Shown: in pieces, positions 46,892 through 54,998 of the stretch
Numbering within the stretch: position 1 is the first letter of the stretch
Layout of the letters: every line of letters begins with the position of its first letter
From: JAHEKB01 sp049115575
GTDB taxonomy: Bacteria; Bacteroidota; Bacteroidia; NS11-12g; UBA9320
Direction of reading: 5' to 3'
Length of the DNA stretch: 64,000 nucleotides
Assembly: GCA_049115575.1 (NCBI GenBank)
Contig: JAGDZU010000002.1
Location: 628,156 to 692,155 of the forward strand
Translations under genes and position numbers: made by a program
Notes under the pieces: generated by a model
The model's input: the letters and a program-made list of their open reading frames with translations, nothing else
What the model was told of the DNA's origin: nothing
Databases searched by the model: none

Positions 46892-47575
46892 ATGAAGACC
46901 GAGCTTCTTACGATATTGCTTTTTTTAGCTGTTGGTGCAGCCGCACAACCAGGACAAAAACATTCGGTTAGGTCCAATGACCTCCTACTACAGAAAATAT
47001 CAAATCTGGAAGACATGATCTATGATCTTCATAGGCAATTGAACTCGACTAATACTCATGCTTCATTTACAAGTTGGAGATCACCTGTAAAGAATTTAGA
47101 TATAGGAATTGGAATTGGTATGCAAACTTTTAATAGCAGACCATACACCTATTATGCTAATGAATCTGGCCGCTTACAGAAGTTTCAAGGCCCTACTGGC
47201 TTTAGTCCTGTATTAAGTGCGGTCTTAGCTCATCCTCTAACTAAGGAAAGCGGAATAGTAATTAATGTTCCTCTATTGGAATTAAGCCGCGATGTAGCCT
47301 CATCTATGAGTTTGTTGAGCAAACGCTATGTTCTCGGTTTGGGTTATGAGTATCGTTTCCCAGCTGCAGCGGTTTTTGTGGCAGTTAATGTTGCATCTTT
47401 CCCTGTTGTAATCGAAGAAGTTGTACAATACAAATTCTTTGATCAGGAACCATATACCACCATAGATATAGCCGACCTTCCAAAACAGACCAACTATACA
47501 TATGGATTTGGTTTCGGCGTGAGTATTCCTATTTGGAGTTCAAGAGCAAAGCCCTTGATTACTTCTAAGATTTAG
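46892..47575 (+). CDS. Putative outer-membrane or periplasmic beta protein, unknown
   Basis: A 227-residue protein with a signal peptide (about 1-18, ending AAAQ). A short coiled-coil-like helix follows (SNDLLLQKISNLEDMIYDLHRQLNS), then a glycine/aromatic-rich region with alternating strands (LDIGIGIGMQTF, YVLGLGYEYRFPAAAVFVAVN, TYGFGFGVSIPIW) that looks like a small barrel. I do not recognise a family. It is divergent from the amidohydrolase and overlaps the convergent S8 protease gene by 11 bases. Confidence 0.65.
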   Translation: MKTELLTILLFLAVGAAAQPGQKHSVRSNDLLLQKISNLEDMIYDLHRQLNSTNTHASFTSWRSPVKNLDIGIGIGMQTFNSRPYTYYANESGRLQKFQGPTGFSPVLSAVLAHPLTKESGIVINVPLLELSRDVASSMSLLSKRYVLGLGYEYRFPAAAVFVAVNVASFPVVIEEVVQYKFFDQEPYTTIDIADLPKQTNYTYGFGFGVSIPIWSSRAKPLITSKI

Positions 47576-49130
47576 ATCTTTCTGCTGCCAACTGCATTGC
47601 CGCACCTACATTCACCATAGACCCTGTAACGCTTAGCTTACTTACTTTGGATTTTTTCTTACTACCTGGAATGCGTTGCTTACATTTTAGTTCAATAGCA
47701 CTTTCCAATACTATAGATCTTATTTCTTCGGCAGTAAATTCAGGGTAATAGCTCCATACGAATGCTGCAACTCCAGCAACCACAGGGCTAGCCATACTGG
47801 TTCCATCAATAGCTTCATATTCGTTTTCTGGATAGGTAGAATAAATGGAGACCCCTGGCGCAAATACGTCTATTTCAGTTTGACCATAGTTAGAGAAAGT
47901 CGCCAGCATCTTCGGCGACTTCTCCCAAGAACTTGCGCCTACTTCTATCCAAATAGATTCAAAAGTTCCGTCAAAATCATTGGGATAGTTTTCTGTTAAA
48001 TCGTTGCTTTCTGCATCATTTCCGGCGCCATGAACTAAAAGGACGCCGTGTTCTTTGGCATATGCAATGGCCTTCTTAACCACCTCAGAATCGTGCACAT
48101 AACCTTTGCCAAAGCTCATATTTATAATTTTAGCTCCGTTGTCTACTGCATAGTATATGGAGTTAGCCACATCTTTATCTCGCTCGTCACCGTTTGGCAC
48201 TGCTCTTAGACTCATTATTCTCGCTGATTGGCAAACGCCCATAGCTCCAGTGTCGTTCAATCTATTAGCAGCAATTATTCCTGCAACATGAGTCCCGTGA
48301 GATGAAAAGTCTTCGCCAAAATAAACCACATTATTTCCATAATATCTTTCATCTGAATTATCGTAGTCGTCCCCAACTATATGCCTGGGGTCATAGCTGG
48401 TATTATAACCGTAGTGGAACTCGTAATAGTAATGGTCATATGTATCGTCAAATTCTTCTCTAGCATCTTCATAAACGAAATCGTCTTTATCTCCAAATGC
48501 ACCTGCAACTAGCATAAGTTTAGCGATTTCTTCATTTCTCGAAGAGCTCTGGTGAATTTGTAACTCTGCCATACTTATATCAGTTCCATAGTCATCCTCT
48601 AAAGTATTCATGCCCAGCTGAATCTGTTTGAAGAATTCGAACAGACTTTTTGCTTCATCTCTGGCTTCCTTATATTTTTTCTTAAGCTCAAGGTAATATT
48701 GATATTCTTCCTCATCGTCTACCGAGCTGGCAGAAGACAAACTGTATTTCTCTTTGAGTATCGCGTATTGACGAGTGAGCTCCATATTGTCATATCCTAT
48801 GGAAGTGTCTTTGCCTCCTATGAAGTTCCAGCCATAGATATCATCTATATAACCATTCCCGTCGTCATCTATGTTGTTGCCTGCTATTTCATCTTCATTG
48901 ATCCATAGTTGACCCTGCAAATCAGGATGATAAACGTCAACTCCTGCATCTATTACAGCAACAATAATTTCTTGCTGTTCCATTCCTTTGGCAAGTTCTA
49001 ATGCTTGAGACATTCCTATCCCTGACAGAGACTTCTTATTAAAGTCATTAAAATACCAATCATTGGCTGGTTCTTGACCAAAGCTGATGACCACTAGAAA
49101 CGCAGCCAATACTGTTAATTTATTTCTCAT
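47565..49130 (-). CDS. S8 subtilisin-like serine protease with large insert
   Basis: A 521-residue secreted protease (signal about 1-18). The catalytic triad is complete: Asp61 in VIDAGVDVYHPDL, His278 in SSHGTHVAG, and Ser445 in DGTSMASP. The Asp-His distance is 217 residues, about 185 longer than subtilisin. The insert is charged and tyrosine/aspartate-rich (about 80-265), with EDEIAGNNIDDDGNGYIDD resembling a calcium loop. No T9SS tail is seen; the C-terminus is basic. It follows the acyl-CoA carboxylase by one base in the same direction. Confidence 0.92.
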   Translation of the reverse strand: MRNKLTVLAAFLVVISFGQEPANDWYFNDFNKKSLSGIGMSQALELAKGMEQQEIIVAVIDAGVDVYHPDLQGQLWINEDEIAGNNIDDDGNGYIDDIYGWNFIGGKDTSIGYDNMELTRQYAILKEKYSLSSASSVDDEEEYQYYLELKKKYKEARDEAKSLFEFFKQIQLGMNTLEDDYGTDISMAELQIHQSSSRNEEIAKLMLVAGAFGDKDDFVYEDAREEFDDTYDHYYYEFHYGYNTSYDPRHIVGDDYDNSDERYYGNNVVYFGEDFSSHGTHVAGIIAANRLNDTGAMGVCQSARIMSLRAVPNGDERDKDVANSIYYAVDNGAKIINMSFGKGYVHDSEVVKKAIAYAKEHGVLLVHGAGNDAESNDLTENYPNDFDGTFESIWIEVGASSWEKSPKMLATFSNYGQTEIDVFAPGVSIYSTYPENEYEAIDGTSMASPVVAGVAAFVWSYYPEFTAEEIRSIVLESAIELKCKQRIPGSKKKSKVSKLSVTGSMVNVGAAMQLAAERSKS

Positions 49131-49131
49131 C

Positions 49132-50766
49132 TTATGTTTGAATTACACCCACATTGAAAGGGGAGATTTTTGCGTTGTTTGAAATTTCAATACCGTTAGA
49201 AATCCACTTTCTAGTATCCAATGGATTAATAATCTCATCTACCCACAATCTAGAAGCGGCATATTCTGGTGTAGTCTGATGATTGTATCTATCTATAATT
49301 TTGGATAATAGTTCATTTTCATCTTCCTCAGTAATTTCTTTACCTTGTTTCAATAGAGAAGCTTTTTCTATTTGTAGAAGGACCTTAGCTGCTTGCTCAC
49401 CACCCATTACGGCTATTTTGGCACTGGGCCAAGCCACAATCAGTCTAGGGTCATAGGCCTTTCCGCACATAGCGTAGTTCCCTGCTCCATAAGAATTACC
49501 CATGATAACAGTGAACTTAGGAACAGTACTATTGCTCATGGCATTCACCATTTTTGCTCCATCTTTTATAATTCCTTGATGCTCAGATCTGCTACCAACC
49601 ATGAATCCAGTGACATCTTGTAGGAATACAAGCGGTATTTTCTTTTGATTACAATTCATAATGAATCGTGCTGCTTTATCCGCGCTATCTGAATAGATAA
49701 CCCCACCAAATTGCATTTCGCCTTTTTTTGTTTTCACCAATTGGCGGTTGTTTGCTACTATACCCACGCTCCATCCATCAATTCTTCCATATCCGCAGAT
49801 AATTGTTTTTCCAAAACGCTCTTTGTACTGTTCAAATTCTGAATCGTCTACCAAACGCTTTATGATTTCGATAGTCTCATAAGGTCTTGATCTTTCATCT
49901 GGAAGTATGCCAAAGATTTCATTTTGATTCAACTTGGGTTCTTTGGGTTCTGCTCTATTGAAACCCGCTTTCTCACCTTCTCCTATTTTGTCCATCAGGA
50001 ATTTAATCCTGTCTAAACAACTGCGATCATCTGGAAAGCGATCATCAATTACACCTGATATTTCAGTTTGTGAAACTGAACCACCTAGAGTTTCATTATC
50101 GATGTCTTCACCTATAGCCGCTTTAACTAAATAAGAACCTGCAAGGAATATGCTTCCTGTCTTGTCTACTATTAAAGCTTCATCACTCATAATGGGCAAA
50201 TAGGCACCTCCTGCAACACAACTTCCCATAACCGCTGCAATTTGCGGTATACCCATGCTGCTCATCACTGCATTATTTCTGAATATTCTTCCAAAATGTT
50301 CTTTGTCTGGAAAGATTTCATCCTGCATTGGAAGAAAAACGCCAGCACTATCTACTAAGTAGATGATGGGAATCTTATTTTCCATGGCAATCTCTTGGAA
50401 GCGCAAGTTCTTTTTTCCAGTAATAGGAAACCAAGCTCCTGCCTTAACAGTGGCATCATTGGCAACGACTAGGCATTTTACTCCGCTTACACTGGTAATT
50501 CCACCAACAACTCCAGCAGCAGGGCATCCACCATGTTCTTCATACATTTCAAATCCGGCAAAAGTTCCTATTTCAAGAAAATCTGCGTCTTTGTCTTTAA
50601 GATAGTCAATTCGCTCTCTAGCTAATAGCTTAGACTTCTTTCTTTGCTTAGCTATGGCTTTATCGCCTCCACCTTGATGAATCTCTTGGGCCATTTTTTC
50701 ATAGCTTGACCAATCCATGCGATTGTGATCTTCATACTTATTGAAATCAAGTTCTTTTTTCTTCAT
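49132..50766 (-). CDS. Acyl-CoA carboxylase carboxyltransferase (beta) subunit
   Basis: A 544-residue biotin-dependent carboxyltransferase, closest by motif to methylcrotonyl-CoA/geranyl-CoA carboxylase beta chains: ARERIDYLKDKDADFLEIGTF, EHGGCPAAGVVGGI, SAGVFLPMQDEIFPD, VMGSCVAGGAYLPIMSDE, and the C-terminal DVTGFMVGSRSEHQGIIKDGAKM and NSYGAGNYAMCG oxyanion segments. It transfers carboxyl from biotin to an acyl-CoA, probably in leucine degradation; the biotin-carrying partner is not in the window. A TATTTTTG promoter ends only 11 bases before the ATG. Confidence 0.92.
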   Translation of the reverse strand: MKKKELDFNKYEDHNRMDWSSYEKMAQEIHQGGGDKAIAKQRKKSKLLARERIDYLKDKDADFLEIGTFAGFEMYEEHGGCPAAGVVGGITSVSGVKCLVVANDATVKAGAWFPITGKKNLRFQEIAMENKIPIIYLVDSAGVFLPMQDEIFPDKEHFGRIFRNNAVMSSMGIPQIAAVMGSCVAGGAYLPIMSDEALIVDKTGSIFLAGSYLVKAAIGEDIDNETLGGSVSQTEISGVIDDRFPDDRSCLDRIKFLMDKIGEGEKAGFNRAEPKEPKLNQNEIFGILPDERSRPYETIEIIKRLVDDSEFEQYKERFGKTIICGYGRIDGWSVGIVANNRQLVKTKKGEMQFGGVIYSDSADKAARFIMNCNQKKIPLVFLQDVTGFMVGSRSEHQGIIKDGAKMVNAMSNSTVPKFTVIMGNSYGAGNYAMCGKAYDPRLIVAWPSAKIAVMGGEQAAKVLLQIEKASLLKQGKEITEEDENELLSKIIDRYNHQTTPEYAASRLWVDEIINPLDTRKWISNGIEISNNAKISPFNVGVIQT

Positions 50767-50776
50767 AGCCTATGGT

Positions 50777-50784
50777 CAAAAATA
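50777..50784 (-). promoter_or_regulatory. Bacteroidota -7 promoter element for carboxylase gene
   Basis: TATTTTTG on the minus strand, 11 bases before the ATG, implying a leader of only a few bases. Confidence 0.5.
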
Positions 50785-50888
50785 AATGCTTTTGTGTTTT
50801 AGAAGGTCTATTTTCTTATCTCTTATACAAGATGAAAGATTTTGTCTTTAAAAATCAAAATTGATAGATGCAGAATGTGCTAAATAAT

Positions 50889-50896
50889 TACTTTTG
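50889..50896 (+). promoter_or_regulatory. Bacteroidota -7 promoter element for SRP RNA
   Basis: TACTTTTG fits TAnnTTTG and ends five bases before the RNA stem begins. Confidence 0.7.
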
Positions 50897-50900
50897 CGGC

Positions 50901-50993
50901 GGCTGACACGACCAGCTCCCTCTGAACTCCCCCAGGTGCGGAAGCAAGCAAGGGTAAGTGGTTGTAGCGGTGCGATGTCAGCCACTTTTTTTT
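50901..50993 (+). ncRNA. ffs: Signal recognition particle RNA (4.5S type)
   Basis: A small bacterial SRP RNA of about 90 bases. The terminal stem is perfect (GGCTGACA at 50901-50908 with TGTCAGCC at 50976-50983). The apical domain has the conserved asymmetric loop and GGAA tetraloop region (GGTGCGGAAGCAAGCA, about 50935-50950) that binds the Ffh protein. A TACTTTTG promoter precedes it, and a T run (from 50986) ends it. It works with Ffh and FtsY in co-translational membrane targeting. Confidence 0.93.
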
Positions 50994-51015
50994 AAAGAGC
51001 ATTTGATCATTTGGC

Positions 51016-51023
51016 TATCTTTG
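51016..51023 (+). promoter_or_regulatory. Bacteroidota -7 promoter element for aldolase gene
   Basis: TATCTTTG fits TAnnTTTG, 18 bases before the ATG and about 22 bases after the SRP RNA terminator. Confidence 0.6.
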
Positions 51024-51041
51024 AGCCACCAAGAACAACAC

Positions 51042-51698
51042 ATGAAATTTTTTATTGACACAGCAAATCTCGCTCAAATTAAAGAAGCTGAAGATTTGGG
51101 AATACTTGATGGGGTAACCACTAATCCATCATTAATGGCAAAAGAGGGAATTACTGGAGATGCCAATGTAAAAGCTCACTATAAGGCTATCTGTGAAATG
51201 GTAGACGGAGATATAAGTGCCGAAGTAATCTCTACGGATTATGAAGGCATTATTAGAGAAGGGGAGGAGTTAGCAGCTATACATGAGAATATCGTAGTTA
51301 AAGTTCCTATGATTAAAGATGGTGTAAAGGCTCTAAAGTATTTCAGTAATAAGGGGATTAAGACCAATTGTACTTTGGTGTTTAGTGCTGGCCAGGCCAT
51401 TTTAGCTGCTAAGGCTGGAGCAACCTATTTGTCTCCATTCATTGGAAGAGTGGACGACATCAATTGGGATGGAACAGAGTTAATAGCTCAAATAGCCAAT
51501 ATTTATGCATTGCAAGGGTTCCAAACCGAAATACTAGCCGCTTCAATTAGAAGCCCACTTCATATTGTGAAAGCTGCTGAGGCTGGTGCAGATGTATGCA
51601 CTTGTCCATTGAGCTCTATATTGGGTCTGCTGAACCACCCTCTAACAGATATTGGTTTGGAAAAATTCCTAGCAGATCATAAAAAAGCAAACAGCTAG
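51042..51698 (+). CDS. Fructose-6-phosphate aldolase / transaldolase (TalC/Fsa family)
   Basis: A 218-residue TIM-barrel enzyme of the short transaldolase family: MKFFIDTANLAQIKEAEDLGILDGVTTNPSL at the start, Schiff-base lysine at about Lys87 in IVVKVPM, TNCTLVFSAGQA, YLSPFIGRVDD, and AASIRSPLHI. It interconverts sugar phosphates in the pentose phosphate pathway; the family contains both transaldolases and fructose-6-phosphate aldolases and the motifs alone do not separate them. ATG 51042 is chosen; the longer frame begins inside the SRP RNA. Confidence 0.93.
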   Translation: MKFFIDTANLAQIKEAEDLGILDGVTTNPSLMAKEGITGDANVKAHYKAICEMVDGDISAEVISTDYEGIIREGEELAAIHENIVVKVPMIKDGVKALKYFSNKGIKTNCTLVFSAGQAILAAKAGATYLSPFIGRVDDINWDGTELIAQIANIYALQGFQTEILAASIRSPLHIVKAAEAGADVCTCPLSSILGLLNHPLTDIGLEKFLADHKKANS

Positions 51699-51743
51699 GC
51701 AACAAATTACCAATTAGCTTGGTTTAGTAAAGAGCAATCAAGA

Positions 51744-52472
51744 ATGCGACCCATAGTCATTATACCAACTTATAATGAAAAGGAGAATATCCAGAAGATG
51801 TTGGATGTGGTCCTTGGGCTTCAACCAGAATTTGATGTTTTAATAGTAGATGACAATTCTCCTGATGGTACAGCACAAATAGTCAAAATCAATTATGGAG
51901 GTAATGAACGTATTCATTTACTTGAGCGCGAGGGAAAACAGGGATTAGGCACAGCATACATCGCTGGTTTTCACTGGTGCTTAGATAAAGGATACAACTT
52001 CATTTTTGAGATGGATTGTGATTTTTCACATGATCCCAACGATTTAATAAGATTGTATCAGGTTCTCAAGAATGATGAAAGCGATTTGGTTATTGGCTCG
52101 CGTTATGTAAACAATGTGGTGAACGTAGTAAATTGGCCCATGGGTAGGGTTCTTATGAGCTATTTTGCATCTGTTTATGTGAGATTCATTACCAGAATGA
52201 AAGTGGCAGACGCAACCGCCGGCTTTGTTGGATATAAAAGGACTGTTCTTGAAGCTATTGATTTAGACAATATCAAGTTTAAAGGTTATGCATTTCAAAT
52301 TGAAATGAAATACTCAGCTACTCTACTCAAATTCAGGGTAAAAGAGATTCCCATCATTTTTACAGATAGGGAAGAAGGCACATCTAAAATGTCTGGAGGA
52401 ATTTTCAGAGAAGCGCTATTTGGAGTGATTTCTATGCGTTTGAGGTCATTATTCTCAAAAAATCCCAAATAA
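51744..52472 (+). CDS. Dolichyl-phosphate-mannose synthase-like glycosyltransferase
   Basis: A 242-residue GT2 enzyme of the polyprenol monophosphomannose synthase (Dpm1) type: IIPTYNEKENI, LIVDDNSPDGTA, GKQGLGTAYIAGF, EMDCDFSHDP (DxD-like), IGSRY, GYAFQIEM, and IIFTDREEGTSKMSGG. It should charge undecaprenyl or another polyprenyl phosphate with a sugar for later transfer outside the membrane. No C-terminal membrane helices. It lies 45 bases after the aldolase gene and may share its transcript. Confidence 0.92.
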   Translation: MRPIVIIPTYNEKENIQKMLDVVLGLQPEFDVLIVDDNSPDGTAQIVKINYGGNERIHLLEREGKQGLGTAYIAGFHWCLDKGYNFIFEMDCDFSHDPNDLIRLYQVLKNDESDLVIGSRYVNNVVNVVNWPMGRVLMSYFASVYVRFITRMKVADATAGFVGYKRTVLEAIDLDNIKFKGYAFQIEMKYSATLLKFRVKEIPIIFTDREEGTSKMSGGIFREALFGVISMRLRSLFSKNPK

Positions 52473-52578
52473 GCCTGTATCAGTCTCAAATATAGAATCC
52501 ATGCGGTTTTTCATGTAGTTGACCTAGCAAGTAAAGTGAAGATTATCAGCATTTTATAGTTTTTGGTCTGGATTTTGG

Positions 52579-52586
52579 TATTTTTG
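52579..52586 (+). promoter_or_regulatory. Bacteroidota -7 promoter element for first T9SS paralogue
   Basis: TATTTTTG fits TAnnTTTG, with a TTTTTGG string about 19 bases upstream in the -33 position. The leader contains an inverted repeat AAGGAT/ATCCTT (52595-52612). Confidence 0.6.
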
Positions 52587-52627
52587 CCCCAGTCAAGGAT
52601 TCTAGGATCCTTCTAACCTTATTTATT

Positions 52628-54733
52628 ATGAAGACAATTACAAGTAAAGGTCTATGGGCCTTTGTGGCCTCAATTCTGGCCGTGTTCCCTGCTAATGCGC
52701 AGACGAACGAAGTCCACTTCGGTGGATCAACTAACGGAACATCAGTTTCCATTTCCTACAACAGAGCATCAGGAGTATCAGGTACACCCTCTAACACAGA
52801 CGTGAAAGAAGGCGACGTGGTTTTGTATGAAAACGTGGCCTATGTCAGCGGAGCTTACATTGATTGCTATGTTGAGATCACAGACATTACCAACACTTCA
52901 TCTATAACTTTAGATAACGCAAGTGCATCTGGTAGTGGATTTTCTGGAAGTCAGCCTGAGTTCTTTGCACCTAACATTAACTTTTCGAGTGCAGGTTCAT
53001 TGACTTTCGAGTTTCAATTTATTACAGACGGAAGTTTTAGCTTTAATAGCAGCACAGGTGTTGCTAGTGGAACTAATTACGAATTGGATTCTGTGCGAAT
53101 TGTTACCTATGATCTAGATGGTAATGGAGGTTCAAATTCAAATCAGTACAATGATTTTTCTGGATTTTCTACTAGTTCAAGAAGCGCTACAACAAATGTT
53201 AGTGCTACAACAACAGCTGGGGTAACAAGATTTGAATCCACGGTAACTTCAAATTCCAGTGTTGTTACACATCCAGATCACAAAGTAGAAGTAACTTATG
53301 ACAGTTTAACTAACTGGGAAATCACGGTTGGTGCTGGCGCTAGCGGTTTAGCCTATTTCTATTTAGATTTTGCTGCTGGAACCACTGGAGGTCAAACAGA
53401 CTATGAAATCATGGGTTATGTGTTTGACGATGCTGATGGTCTAGAAGACAATACAGTAGATGGTACAGGAATTGATGATCCTTCGAGCACTCAGCTTTAT
53501 GCAAGTTTAATTGATGATGCTACTGATGAAGTAGTAGAATCAGTTGCTGTTATGGCAGATGGTTCATATGAATTTGCTGTAGTTCCAGACAATAAAAATT
53601 ATCAAGTAATCATTACAACTACCCAATTAACTGTTGGTAGTACTGGAAACAGTTCTGATCTTCCATCTGGTTGGGTAAACACCGGAGAGAATGAAGGTGC
53701 TGGAAGTGGTAATGACGGTAATGCAAATGGTAGTATAGATGTAACTTTAAACGGTAGCAACATTTCTAACTTGAACTTTGGAATTGACGCCATACCAACT
53801 GCTAACACCTACAATGAGAACATGACTGGAACTCCGCATATAGATAGTATTTATACTATAGGAGATCCTACTTGGTTTGGTTTAACTGCAAATACTCCTG
53901 ATGGTGATGATTTAGAAGATGGTGCAATTGCTCCAGATGTTTTATACATTACTTCTATCCCTTCAGATTCAAACAGTTTGTATTATAACGGCGTAAAAAT
54001 CACACTTGGAGACGATAATACTAATCCTCCTTCAGATTCAAACCCATTTACTATAAATAGCTTTGATCCTGATAAGTTGGAATTCAACTTAATGGATAAA
54101 AGTGATTTGACTTTCTCATTTGATTATCAAGTGGAAGATGCTGCTACTGTTAAATCAGAGTCAGCTACATTCTCTTTCAATTATCCAACACCAGTTCCTG
54201 TTGACTTTATTAGCATCAATGCTACTCTTGTTGCAGACGGTCAGGTAATGATTGAATGGGTTACTGCTAGTGAGATAGACAACGAAAGATTCGAAATTGA
54301 GCGTTCTGTAGATGGAGATTACTTTGAAATGATAGGTGAAACTCCAGGTGCCGGAAATTCTCAAGAGATTTTGAATTACAGCTATATGGACGTTGAGGCT
54401 CCTTTGTTGAGCTCTGCTCTTTACTACAGAATTAAGCAGGTTGATTACAGTGGTCAATATGACTATTCAGACATCGCTGAAGTGGTGAGAAAGGAATCAA
54501 CTGATTTAATTAATGTATATCCAAATCCAGCAAGCGATTATATCAATATTCAATCAAACCTTATTGCAGGTGAATTAACTATTGAAATAAGCGACATCAG
54601 TGGCATGCTTGTTAGAAATATGAAAATAAATGGTGACACTCAGATATCTACTGAAGGCCTAGACAGAGGAGTATACTTTGTTACGGTTTCAAATGATAGA
54701 GAAAGTCAAACCATAAAAGTATTGATTGACTAA
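52628..54733 (+). CDS. T9SS cargo surface protein (paralogue 1)
   Basis: A 701-residue secreted protein. Signal peptide about 1-25; an N-terminal beta domain with serine/threonine-rich low-complexity stretches (GDVVLYENVAYVSGAYIDCYVEI; FFAPNINF); an SdrD_B/CNA-B-like segment (about 265-390, VFDDADGLEDNTVDGTGIDD and GSYEFAVVPDNKNYQVII); then the FISINATLVADGQVMIEWVTASEIDNERFEIERS module commonly found before T9SS tails; and a type A sorting domain (INVYPNPASDYINIQ ... GVYFVTVSNDRESQTIKVLID). Expected at the cell surface or secreted. The next gene is a full-length paralogue. Confidence 0.85.
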   Translation: MKTITSKGLWAFVASILAVFPANAQTNEVHFGGSTNGTSVSISYNRASGVSGTPSNTDVKEGDVVLYENVAYVSGAYIDCYVEITDITNTSSITLDNASASGSGFSGSQPEFFAPNINFSSAGSLTFEFQFITDGSFSFNSSTGVASGTNYELDSVRIVTYDLDGNGGSNSNQYNDFSGFSTSSRSATTNVSATTTAGVTRFESTVTSNSSVVTHPDHKVEVTYDSLTNWEITVGAGASGLAYFYLDFAAGTTGGQTDYEIMGYVFDDADGLEDNTVDGTGIDDPSSTQLYASLIDDATDEVVESVAVMADGSYEFAVVPDNKNYQVIITTTQLTVGSTGNSSDLPSGWVNTGENEGAGSGNDGNANGSIDVTLNGSNISNLNFGIDAIPTANTYNENMTGTPHIDSIYTIGDPTWFGLTANTPDGDDLEDGAIAPDVLYITSIPSDSNSLYYNGVKITLGDDNTNPPSDSNPFTINSFDPDKLEFNLMDKSDLTFSFDYQVEDAATVKSESATFSFNYPTPVPVDFISINATLVADGQVMIEWVTASEIDNERFEIERSVDGDYFEMIGETPGAGNSQEILNYSYMDVEAPLLSSALYYRIKQVDYSGQYDYSDIAEVVRKESTDLINVYPNPASDYINIQSNLIAGELTIEISDISGMLVRNMKINGDTQISTEGLDRGVYFVTVSNDRESQTIKVLID

Positions 54734-54760
54734 TTAATAAGGTTACTTAATCAGAGAAGA

Positions 54761-54785
54761 CCCCCACTTCGGTGGGGGGCTTTTT
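54761..54785 (+). terminator. Intrinsic terminator after first T9SS paralogue
   Basis: CCCCCAC / GTGGGGG stem capped by TTCG, then GC and five T. It lies 28 bases past the stop codon. Confidence 0.88.
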
Positions 54786-54827
54786 AAGGGTTAGTCAGTC
54801 ATTTAGTACCTATTATTATTGTCTATA

Positions 54828-54891
54828 AATTGGATTAAATTCCAATAATGGGAGAGATGTGTCTGTTTAGGATGTGCCTCTCCCTTTTTTT
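54828..54891 (+). ncRNA. Candidate small structured transcript between T9SS paralogues
   Basis: After the first terminator comes a hairpin ATTGGA/TCCAAT (54828-54845) and then a second terminator-like hairpin ending in seven T (54850-54891). The 266-base gap therefore has room for a short independent RNA. No perfect TAnnTTTG is present; TATTATTG at about 54811-54818 is a one-mismatch candidate. Confidence 0.25.
54850..54891 (+). terminator. Second intrinsic terminator-like hairpin
   Basis: GGGAGAG (54850-54856) and CTCTCCC (54878-54884) pair over a 21-base loop and are followed by seven T. Confidence 0.55.
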
Positions 54892-54968
54892 GAAACCTTA
54901 GTGCTGCAATGGGTTCAGAGCAGTTCAGGTGTTTGGCACGCGCATTGTCTCTATATGTCTGAATTGAA

Positions 54969-54989
54969 GTTTACGTTCAATTCGTAAAC
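54969..54989 (+). promoter_or_regulatory. Hairpin next to start codon of second T9SS paralogue
   Basis: Perfect inverted repeat GTTTACG / CGTAAAC with a seven-base loop, ending nine bases before the ATG. It could block ribosome entry or serve as an operator. Confidence 0.45.
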
Positions 54990-54998
54990 CTTAGAGAA

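Noticed and set aside
50958..51041. N-terminal extension of the aldolase
   Set aside because: It runs through the SRP RNA and its terminator; the promoter and family start fit ATG 51042.
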